Below are positions 1-11,400 of a DNA stretch of 64,000 nucleotides, piece by piece. A program made the position numbers and the translations under genes. Below the pieces are notes generated by a model that did not search any database, was not told where the DNA came from, and worked only from the letters and a program-made list of their open reading frames with translations. Source of the DNA: Trichuris trichiura (taxonomy: Eukaryota > Nematoda > Enoplea > Trichinellida > Trichuridae); contig JBAJFE010000026.1 in NCBI GenBank assembly GCA_037903355.1, positions 5,146,001 through 5,210,000 of the forward strand, read 5' to 3'. Each line of letters opens with the position of its first letter. Within the stretch, counting starts at the first letter, position 1.

Positions 1-162
1 AACGCTGCAGAGTCATCTTCATAACGTCACCCAATCAAAGCTAGTGGCCTGCCAGACTGACAAGACAGACGTCATCGCAAGCTGGTGTTGTGGGCAATTG
101 GGAAAAGAAACGAATATGTGAACAGGATGTGCCACTTTTCTGTCTTCATCCAAAGTTTATTA

Positions 163-482
163 AATCATGCGAAATTTCATAGTTGTTCCTCTGGTTCACA
201 GTTTTGGCCTGTTGGATGTATCTGTAAGTAAACTTCAAAGTGCCCTACCAATTCGTATCTCTCCCCAACACTGCTGACGATGGAACACGAGCAGTTCCGA
301 AACGTACGGTATCCACATTGTTCTGTATTTTCTCTTACAAGTTGCTCATTCATTCATTGGTAGGGCACTTTGAAGTTTTCTTACAGATACATCCAACAGG
401 CGAAACCCGTGAACCAGAGGAACAACTATGAAACAACCAAAGCCTGTTAAAAGACACCCAGTCTTTCGAATCATGCGAAATT
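163..482. mobile_element. Hairpin repeat element, copy A, with 14 bp flanking direct repeats
   Basis: The left arm (about 174-252) and the reverse complement of the right arm (about 354-430) match nearly base for base, for example GTTGTTCCTCTGGTTCAC and TTCAAAGTGCCCTACCAA in both, around a central block of about 100 bp. The sequence AATCATGCGAAATT occurs in the same orientation at 163-176 and 469-482, just outside the element, as a target-site duplication would. Related single-arm copies lie near 2.4 kb and 40.3 kb. It could be a MITE or fold-back element; the long direct repeat would also fit target-primed insertion. Confidence 0.7.
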
Positions 483-1516
483 ATTAATATTGGTAATCGG
501 TTTTTGAAAGCATCTAGGCTTACCTACTGTCGGTAATAGAATAATAAAAATTTTGCCTCACTCCAAGACATGCGATTTTACGGAACGGCTGTTAAGCATT
601 TCTCGCAACAGCAGCAAGACTGTAATATGAATAAAAGCAAACTTCAGAACACCTAGATTCGTTCTCTTGAAAGCCAAATTTCCTTGCAGTGCATTTATGA
701 ATTACGCTGTGAGTCGTTTGAAATGAAGATTTTAACTGTTGTCGATGCAGTTTCCACCTAAGCAGCGGCTGCTGAAAATCGAAATTTTCCTGGACCAATA
801 GCACCTGTGAGAGTAAGATGAACTTATATCCTTAGTGGCAACTACATGCTGCAACTCGCTGACTCGCAGCAATAAAAGGCAACAGCCCAACCCTGTCCGC
901 GAGGACGTTCAATGACTTCCAATGGATGCCTGCAACCGCAGTATTTCTAAGTCTGTATAAGGTTTATGCCTGCCTACTGAAAGCAAAATTTTATTCCTGA
1001 CTTCCGACTTGGGCATAGTAGGGGATAATTAAAGATTTTAGGTGAAATGATGAAATTACGGATTAATCCATAGGTAACCAGTAAATTGTTCTGTTTGTCA
1101 TTCAGTGACATTAGCTTCACTTCAGTTCGGAATAAGATTGACCTGTAAAAGCCTAACTAAAGCTCTTTTTTTTGTATGTGACCTTTTTTTTGAATAATAC
1201 TGACGAAGGCCTCACCACGATGCACTGATCTTTAACGAAGACGCTCAAGAAACGACGCTTTATTCTGACAGCTGGCGCCTCATTGAAAGTTTTACATTCA
1301 AGGGATAGATTATATCCGCTAAGGCAAATTAACACTACGTAATCTTTATCAGTTTTTAAACACTTAATGACAAATTAGTTGTAGACAATTCGTCTGGTAA
1401 CTAGACGCAAGCATGCCACAAACGCAATGAAGCACAGAAAGTGTCTCTTTCTCTATGACGCTTTTGCCAATCTCCCTTGATTCCCTCTGGCAAGTGTATA
1501 TATGCATTTTATCATC

Positions 1517-1552
1517 TTTGTGTGTGTGTGTGTTTGAGAGAGAGAGAGAGAG
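1517..1552. repeat. GT/GA microsatellite
   Basis: A run of GT dinucleotides is followed by TTT and a run of GA dinucleotides, a compound simple repeat in intergenic DNA. Confidence 0.9.
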
Positions 1553-2422
1553 ATATGCAGCCAGTCCTCATTTGAGAAAGGCCCTATATGTACGGCTGGA
1601 ACCTGTATACGACTGTCAGTCAAATGCATTGCAGATAACTGCTGGAAAGGAGGACGTCGCAGTTCGACAAAGACTCAAGTGTCTGAGCGGAAGTCCCATG
1701 CACTTGCCCAGCAAAAACTCCGCACAAGTTGCTGGGAGCTGGGTGCAGCCGCTGGTCACCTAGGTAGAACAGGGAAGAACCAGTCGCTTTGCCGCATTAA
1801 TACAAGTATTCCTTGCTTCACGAGCTTTCGCTTTTACCAAGTTGAGTATTTCCGCTTAAAACGTGATTGCGGGAACGTTTTTTCGTTAAAGGAAAGCAAA
1901 AGGCTATTGCGCAGCATCATTTGCAGTAGTAGCATTATGACAACGACTCTGCAGCAGTAAACAGAAATATGAAACAATTGTCAGAGGTTTTCAGTATCGT
2001 CGGCGATGATTCTAGAATGGCAGAAAAGCACGACTTTAATTCTGAAAAGGCATGTAGATCCAGGCAGTCTTAGCGAATTTTTCGAATGCATGCAGTGAAC
2101 TGTGGGTCAGAGAAATAGATTATGTTAAAAATGGTAGGCATAATGTCCTTCTCTAAGCATTGCAATGCTACAGAAACAGATGGTGAACCGTGATCATCGG
2201 CATCCGTGTTATAGGGAACATAGCTTAGACACTGATGACTCCATGACGGCATCTTGACAAGTAATCCTCGTTTTCGTCGGCGGTCCTTTCGCCTTCCTTC
2301 CGCTATCTCAGTATTCCTTTGCTGCCGATATCTTCATGATTATAGTAAATGAAGCTGCATTGTATACGCATTATTTCTGTTTCGTTTGGGTTCTGCTGGG
2401 TTTTTGATTTATCGCACGACTG

Positions 2423-2500
2423 TTTCGAAAGACGGGGTGTCTTTTAACAGGCTTAGGTTGTTTCATGGTTGGTCTTTTGGTTCACGGGTTTGGCTGGGTA
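2423..2500 (+). mobile_element. Fragment of the copy A hairpin repeat family (copy B)
   Basis: Contains GTGTCTTTTAACAGGCTTA, GGTTGTTTCATGGTTGG and GGTTCACGGGTTTGG, matching the reverse complement of the outer right arm of copy A (about 400-470). The similarity ends at about 2500, so only one arm is present. Confidence 0.6.
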
Positions 2501-5495
2501 CCACCGCTGATTTTGCTGACTCTGGCTTTTATGTATTATTTCCTGCTCCTTGTATGGTTTTGTAGGTTATTGGGCTTGAGAGCGCCGAAACCGTGTCCCA
2601 TTTTAACTAGTAGCAATCATTTCTTTGCTGCACGAATGTTCACTTAACCAACAATTTCTCAGTTCTCATCAATCTTCATAAAGCTGGGATTACCTGTAAT
2701 ATTATTAGGGCAAGTGACGTTGGGTCTACTTCAGACAGACTGAAAAGTTTTCCTTAGTTTTGAGAACACCGTCGTTACCTGTTGGTATCGCTGCACGCGT
2801 TCCTAAATACTGAACTTCGTCAAGCTACTTAGAGCGACTCGCGATTTGAGCCACTGAGTTAGTTATTTCTGAAACTTTCCCTCAGTATTTTCAGATCGCA
2901 GGTAGCTCATAACCTTGGCAGACAAGAACTACTGGTTAGGGGTAATCAGTCTATATCTTCCAAGAAGTTCTGAGAAGTTTGCATTGTTTGAAGCTTTAAA
3001 TCCTCTGGTGCAAGGTATTACGTTGCAGTTGTTTCTTCTAAAGTGACTCCTCTTTCTGAGAATGAATCGATAAGATAGAACTCCGTACCGTCAGGCGATT
3101 CACGAAGCTTTTCGAAATGACCTTATTCTTTTGGCAGTATGCCCAGAAACGGGGTTTCAGTCCTAGCAACTATTTACAGGTCGGTTGGCGAGTCTGAGTA
3201 CAATTACCGTCTGCATAAGAGAGGTTAGGTTGTCGTCCAACATGCGTACTCGACGATCTGTGTCTCGATCATCTATATGTTGCATTCGATTTTGGAAGTT
3301 GAAGCATTTTGTAGTGGCCAGCAGACAATCATGCTGCGCTTACCACGAGAAGTTTCATCTTGTCAACATCACTCACGCAAATAGGACACCCCTGTGCGGA
3401 AACTGTCTCAATTATGCATGCTGTAAAAATGGTGATCAACAGTCACTTTCCCTGCCTGCACGAAAATGCAACGTGTTCAACTTAAAAGAAAAAGTTAGTT
3501 AATTATTGGCATGTGTACAATTGACTGAAAGGATTGCTAGTTCTGCTGCTCCCGTTTCACGTCGAAGCTTACTCAATAAGGGCAGTGAATAAACCAGTTG
3601 TTGTCCTGATTTCACTTACCTTTTCTGCGAATGCGGAGACAACAACGTTTTCGCCATGCACTGCAGGTCAATGTTCTTCCGAACTGAAACGAAGTTAATG
3701 TTACTGAATGACTAATTGAATAAGTTAGTAGGTGAGTGAGGATAACAGGAAAATACTAAAAATTTCTTGCATTGTCATGAAGTTATGCGTTGAAAACAGC
3801 TTTACTACTTACTATGTGGTGGTAATTCTTGAAAGCTTGTACTATTCAGTTTTTTAAACTGGTTTAACAGTGCTGTTCAGCATAAAAAATAAGGCGAAAT
3901 AGAAAAAGTAAGTTCAAATCAGTATAAACCTTGTGTCGTTTCGGAGCTGGATAGCCTGTCCTGAGAGCTCTTACAGTTCATCGTTTTTAGTTTTTTCGAA
4001 AACTGCACAGGGATATGCTAGAGAGGATAAGGTTGTTTTCGCGATTGCAGACATTACTGAATAAGCTTAACTGGAATCCGAACGTTTTGAAATGTTGAAA
4101 CTTACTAAAAGAAGCAACATGAGAGGTGAACCATTGAACCATTTTAACTGAGAAATGGTTGATTTTCTTATTGAATAAGCGAGGAATGAATAGCATCGAA
4201 AGGTGTAATGCAATGTGTATCTAAGCTGAATTGACGAATGAAGTGGCAGGAGCATGCGCTTATTGACATGGACAATACATCTGGTTAGTTTAAGGAAGCA
4301 GTTTTCAGGTGACTTTTTGACTAGCGGTTTTTCATTTCCTTCTGCTTCATAATCAGTATCCCAAATAATGATGTTGCAATATACTATTGTACGTGGTTTT
4401 ATTTCAGTTGTTATCTTGAATAAACCTGTGAAGCCACCAACGTCGCTCGTGAAATCTATCTTACTCTAAAGAAGTCACAGCTATTTTGCGTAAAATAATT
4501 CAGCATCGTAAGCCTTGTAATGCGGTTGCTAAATATGCATGTGACAACTTCATTGTTCCATTAGGGATGTCTGTAATGAGTTTTTCGTTAATTCTCAGTT
4601 TACCTTGAGTTCAAGTCTATTTTTTACTTCGTCAAGCCAATATGTTGTCACATGAGCGTCGTAGACACTGTTTGACGCCGCACTTGAAGAATACTGGTAC
4701 AGTAATTAATATAAGCTGGCCGCCGTAATTGTTGGAATATGTTGCACAACAGGCAAGAATGGCTGAAGATATCTAATAAAAAAATGTGAATCTAAACAGA
4801 AATGCAACTTCGAGAACTGTATCGATCTGTTGAATGAGTGAATTCAGCGATTGAACTTTAATAACAATTGGTCAAAGAGCCGTTCCTTCATGTTCTCATT
4901 GACAGGCAAAGTACCTGTGGAGCATAGCCTACCTGTTGAACTTAGTGCAAAGTGTGGTTCGGTCACGTAAAATGTGAAATCAGCAGATTGCTGTTTTTTA
5001 ATATTTGTTCGAAATTTCTTTGAGCGTTTTAAGTAACTAAACAGGCACTCCGTTTTACTACTGCGTAAAAACAAAAGCAGTGTCGTCTGATTTCTTTTCT
5101 TTTTCGCACCATGAAGTGTACATCATTCAAAGTGCAAATTGTTGAACGGTCATTCACCGTCCCTGAAAAGGCGGCGCTGTGAACAGTGGCTGGCTGCGCA
5201 ATTAGTTCATTGCGACCGTCCGCTATTCCCCATTCAAATAGGAGCGTACTCATGTAAATGGTGCTTGCGTTATTTCATGGTTATATTGATTATCTTCTTA
5301 GGAAAATTAATTATACCCTGAGATCACCATGAGTTTTGATCAGAATGCTGACGATGACCTTTTTGTGCGAAAATGTGGCACATACAACCGATGAACTCAT
5401 TTTGCCAAATTATTCACCTTGGGTTGTTGTTCAACGTGCTTTGGACAGTTTCTTTCGCATCGTTAGGGTGATTGAATAACTCATGAATTCTGAAA

Positions 5496-8400
5496 ATGGC
5501 ACCCATCAAGCCGCTTAGTGTTATCATTAATTCACGTCTGGATAAATTTTATGACGAATACGGACGAATAGTTGGACAGACGCCTTACTTGTTCATAGTT
5601 GGCTCTCTTCTTCTTACTGGATCTTTATCCATTGGACTTAAGCGTTTTCAACAAAACGACGATCTGAAGCAGTTGTACACTCCAGTGAACTCCCCTACCT
5701 TTCACGAAAAGGAAGTGGATAATTCGTTTTGGGCTTGGAAGCCTCCAGGAACTAATCGTTCTTCTAAGAGCTTGGAATCTAATTCGGCAGGCAGTTCGAG
5801 TAATGGTGAAATCCGAACTGTGTCCTTATTCATCTTGCTGAAAAGTCATCGAGTGCATGGAAATATATTCAACTCACATTTGTGCAGATTAGTAGAAGAA
5901 ATAAACAGACTTGTTGAACACGATGTAGATATTACACAAGAAGCGCTTGGAAATGGTCAGTTTACATTTAACACAGCGGGTAATGCTGCGCATAATTACC
6001 CTGCGAGAATGCTGTGCAAGCTGTACTTTGACCACAAGTTTCGACAGAATCCAAACGTTCGTTTCATGTTTCCATACATGACGGTGTTTGGTTTGCAGGT
6101 ATGTTTGCTATTGATTCCTTTGCATTACCGGAGCACCGTTTTTCAGGTTGAATTCGCGTTCATTTTGTATTCAACTGAGTTTGTGGGAGAGCTTGAGTTA
6201 GGATGTCTCGTTTCAGCACATTAGCGTTAGGTCTGTTCATGCTGTTGTAGCCATCAGAGACTGTTGAAAATTGATCGACCAGTGGCAGGGTAAACTGTCA
6301 TTAATAAATTGGATAAAGGGCAAATAATTTTTGAAATAGCCTACTGACACCACAAGCATAAATGGGTAGCTAACGACGAAAGTGCAGACTATTTCTAAGC
6401 ATTGTTTACTCACTCAGCTAAAAATAGAGATCGCAGAAGTTGGTTCGAAACAAATTTTTGTTTCTAAAATGTTTTCGCTTTCAATTATTTCTTTTAAAAA
6501 CCCTTTGGAAAGGAACACTTAAAATCACTGTTAACGTGCATTTATTAACGTTGATACTTGCTGGGCTGCGTTATGTACCATTAACGGATAGGCGGTTTTC
6601 TTTATTACTTTTAACAACGATGTCAGTGGCCACAAGAGTTCCTTGGATTCAAGTAAAACGCTAAGTATTTCACGCGGTGCACTTTGTTTGCGGGGGTTGC
6701 CATTGTACCTGGTCATATATTCTGGAATTGATTTCATTCAATTCTAGTGCTTTGCAGATAGTTTGTGTATGCTTTTTATGAAAGATGCAAATGTGTCGAT
6801 AGTTTGCCGGCGAAATAGGCAGCTACGTTTGCGGTTCTGAAATATTTTCAGCAAGAGTGCACTTTATGGATTAACAGACTGCTACAGGACTTTATAAGTT
6901 GAACATTTCCCTGAAAATCAGGCGCAGCTGGAACGTACGCGTTAATCTTTTTGAAGCAGAAAGTAATGGTATTCTGTATACGGCTCTGCTCGCGTCAAAG
7001 CAGAAAGTACAACATTTCGGAACGTTTAGTAGATGAGAAATGATAACGTTCAGCCATGAATGGAATGTAGCAGCACAACTGCTGATGAATTGTATTTAGG
7101 TTCACTGCGTGAATACAAGAAGGTCAAATTAGGCAAGCCCAGCAAAAGTAAAGACTGTCATGCGCGGATGGTTGTAGACTTCCGCGAGGTGGTGCGCAGT
7201 ACTTCAACAAATGATTGCAGTTACAGTCAACAAATGGAGTTATTTAGTTTCCAAGCTCTCGAGAGTGCCGTAGTTTAAGACAAAAGCTTTTGCTTATTAT
7301 TCTGGCGATACAACGTACTACTTCATCTTTTCTTTATTAACATTGATAGTTCCAATCACACCTGTCTGCTCCCAGATTGGGGTAATCAACAAAGGCATTA
7401 ATCAAATTTGTCCTGTGCCTTAATCAGGTTGCCAAGAAACAGGGCACCCTTGCGAAACGTTAGATAAGTATGCAGACAAAAATGGCATCTGATATGTTTG
7501 TATGCTTAGATGTGGTTGGAAAATGACATTGTGTTCAGTTTATTAGTTCGTAGGAATAAATTTATACACTCTGTGTTGCTTATGAAGGAAAGGCTTTAAT
7601 TCAAGAAGCTTAGTGGTTCTATAATAAACCACCGCATTCACTTCCTTCGATTCCGCTCTGATGACGAGACCTGGAAGCTTTGTCTAGTTTGGAAAGATAA
7701 AAAAATTAACGTTCCTTACACTAAGTACTTAATTCAAACAATTGAAAAACCTGCTGGAAGAATTAAAATTAGGAGTTAAACGCTACATTGTTAGAAACGG
7801 CAGACAATCATTAAAAGAACTTATGACAGATTGTTTGCCATGTTTTGGCGGAAAGATATCTCACATAGCACATCGAAGCTCACCTTTCTGGCATCGTCAT
7901 TAACGAAGTGTTGCTGCTCCTTCGAAACAAAGCTGCGTGCTTCATTCTTCCCTCGTTCATCACGAACTATGTCAAGGAAACTCACTTAAACTTACCTCAT
8001 TATCATGTTATCTGCGAACTGAAAGCAGCCTTAGCTATCATTAATAATGTAAAAAACTATGATTGAAAGGACGAATAGTTCGTAAGGTTACCCATCAGAT
8101 TATCGCTCTTTTTACTGCGTGAACAAAAAAATTCTGAATAGCTCATCTGTGGCTATACTACAGGCTAGTTCTGTAATACTTGCACAGTTGCCTGATTGAT
8201 ACATTTGACGACTGACTAGGAGGCTTTTCGCAATGAGGATGTATCCGTTCCTAATTGAAACTACGGTTAATTCGTTGAGAATAAGAAAAGCGACTGCCAG
8301 TTTCGTTTCATTCGTGGCCCGTGACGCGCTGATAATGGATCACCGGTGATCTGAATGCCGTAGCCGCTTTTTTCCACATAGACCAAATAGGTCAATCGTG

Positions 8401-11400
8401 ACTTCAAGTATGAAAAAAATGTGCTTGGCAATGGTGTACTATTAATAACAGCTGCTGAAAACCAGGCACCAACCATTGTAATTGCTTTACTAAGTCGTGA
8501 TGCGTAGACGCTCATGAAACGTAACCTCTACTCCTCAAAACGAGCATTTAAATGGTTGTCTTCTATCGGCAAGGAATCATGGCTCCGTCGCAAGTTTTAC
8601 TTATATTCTTACCAATGACTGTTATTTGCTATTCTTGAATCCGTCAAATACCAGACGCGGTCAACGGAAAATAAATAAAAACGTGTACGAGCATGTTCCA
8701 CTTTCATAATTAAAATCACAGATGACCGATTTCATATGTACGGAAAAGACCAGGGTTTCCAGATCACTCGCGATCTTCCTTTAGCGTAAAGACTCTGCTT
8801 GCTTTTCCTCTTAACATAGGCACTAAAGGGGCCAGACATGATTTTAATTATGAAAATGTATGCATTAATTACAAAATGCCCTACCTTCACGTTCAGCTCT
8901 ACTGATAGTGCTTAGCTTTTTCATTCAAAAGTGTTTTTTACAGAATCAGTCCCTTTGGCACAGAATTGGTTGTTGCTTTTTAAACTAGATGTCTTTTAAC
9001 AGACGTGTAGATTTTCGTTGTGGAAGGTTTCAATCTGCTCGTTCTCTTGAGAAAATCCAAAAGAAATAGAAATTCAGAGTTCTGAGAGCCCATGCTTCCT
9101 TTTGTCAGCGTAAGAGGTGGAGACAGGTTATATTTACTTTCAGAACTCCTGTTGCCCTAATATCAGCGGATCGAAAAAGGATAAAGTCATTCGAGTCGTA
9201 AAAAGATAGATGAGCTTAGCTCTGAATGTTATACCTATTTTTGCAATAAGTTTTTTTCACTAACCACTGCTTTTTGGAACCTGTGCCTTTATTTGCTTAT
9301 TAACTTTGTGTTTTCAGCCGGAGGATTATTCTAAGTGTTGATTCAAACATTTCACGGAAAGATATGGGCATAAAGCTGATTCTGAAGAAGGTAGTTTCTG
9401 AATTTCATTAAGCTAGGTTACAACAGATTGCTGGTATATGCTTCATGGAATGTAATGAATGAATCTGCTTTCGAATTTAACCTTTTAATTTTCAAGTAAA
9501 CTGCTTCGCTCGAAATTTTATGAGTTTAGGGTGACATACACAGCGAAAAAATCCAAATGTAGTAGCACAGTTATTTTAATTAGCTATCTTCTCCAAACCG
9601 CAAACTTGTCATTGTAAACGCCTGCTCAGCTTTTCCTCAGCGTTGAAAACTTTAAGTTAAATTGTTCAAGTGTTTCCTTAAGGTAGAGGCACAGGAAAGC
9701 TTGTTGTTTACAAGAACTTATAGTTGCAAGTTGAAAGGCTACCGCGCTGAGATGATTTCAGTCTGAAACTCTAGAAAGACTTCAGGTGAGGCTGCTACAT
9801 CAATCATTACAAAATTTAGCTGATCAGGGCGCTCGCGGACACCTGACCGCTGATGATATTCTCAGTATTTTTAAAAGCTTTATCCACTTGGACTTTTCGC
9901 ACGTTCAGTTATGCCACTGCAGTCATGAACCACTTCAGCATGACCCAATGAACGCGATACTGCATGATTAATTTTTCTTATTTTTTTCACTTTAACGACC
10001 TCTCCAGACAGCAGGGGAGTTAAACGTCTAACTAAAAATGTCCACAGCTTTTCAGAAACTTACACGTTTCGTCTTCAACGACAAACTCGTACGTAAATCG
10101 AGTTTGCACAATGTAGCAAACGTTTTGTTCAAGCAGAAACGTGCACCAGCGAGGCTAAACAGCGAAAGCATACATACGAACGAAAATAAAATAGCAGACA
10201 CATTCAACAGTGGAACTCAGCATAGCTCGCATGACTGACGGCGACAGCGAAAAGAAGAGCGACTGTCACTCTAAGTGCTCCTGTCCATCCTATTCATTCA
10301 GCACACACTTTTATTCGAAGCAGAAGCCTCAGAACACTCAGTAACTCTATTCGTTCGCAAGACGCAGTGGTAAGGGTATGGGAAAGATATGGTTAAACGA
10401 GTATTGTTATTAGAGTTTGTTTTGGGCATGACTGTAGTTTCTACGTGTCTCTCTTCAGTGTCTAGTTCGGTATAAGTTACTAGTGAGAATATCTGAGCGC
10501 CTAATGGCGCTACTCAAGATTTTACTAACCTATTCCGACTAATGGCGCTACTCGAGATTTTACTAACCTATTCCCTTGATTTCGTTTAATGTTTTGGTTG
10601 TCTAACGGAAAACGATTTTTTGAAAGAACAAAGCATTGCACAGGACTATTCTGTCTTTGAGACAACACGCTTTTACTCTGTCGAATCGCAACCGATCGTT
10701 TACCGCAATATATCTGAACACATTCTCAGTCCTGTCGTTTTTCCTGTTTTCCTCAGCCATGGGAGCTGAAGTGTGGCATAGTGCATGTGACCGTTCTTGA
10801 TTTGGGCCACGTAATATTGAAACTGACCATTGAGGTAAAGACAAAGTCTAGGTGATCTAATGCTAGTTCTAATACAATGGTGCAGCGTGGTGGCCTGTGG
10901 GTTGCCTGACAAGAAGGAATCTTGAACGAGCTTCGTTCGTTAAGCATTTGGGTATTTTCACTAACATCTGTTGGTACACTGAATAAGGCATTAGACAGAG
11001 ACCACGATGAAACTAGAATGTGGCTAAGGCAAAGTTTAAAATTGATATTAGCGCACTTTTATCCAAATTTTACCCACGCTTATATCACAGCGAAAATTCC
11101 ATTTGCATTCGAGCTCATTGCTGAGGTCGGGACAGGAAATCACGAACGCTGAGGAGATTTCAGATTAAACATTTATTCTGTCGGTAGTTTCGCATCATCA
11201 GTAAAGCGAGATGTTTCGAAGAATCATTACTAAAAAACCATTACTCAAAGTTTATTCTTTTCTCCTCTCTCTTCTCCTCTATATTTCCTTTTTCCTTTAG
11301 AAAACACTGTTTATTTATTTACTTATTGTTTATTCCTCTGTTCTCAATGAAGTTTTTTTTATTTCCATTTGCCGGTTTCCTTCTTTTTCTCTATTCCTTC

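Larger units (their letters stand above)
1..5495. other. Intergenic region upstream of the PTR gene
   Basis: Apart from hairpin copies A and B and the microsatellite, no open frame here has splice context, family motifs or protein-like composition. The promoter of the PTR gene is presumably in the last kilobase, but no clear TATA box was found. Confidence 0.6.

Noticed and set aside
6099..6146. 48 bp intron or read-through extending the first PTR exon
   Set aside because: Reading on to 6222 stays open, but it leaves the patched family alignment, while the splice to 12131 restores it exactly.
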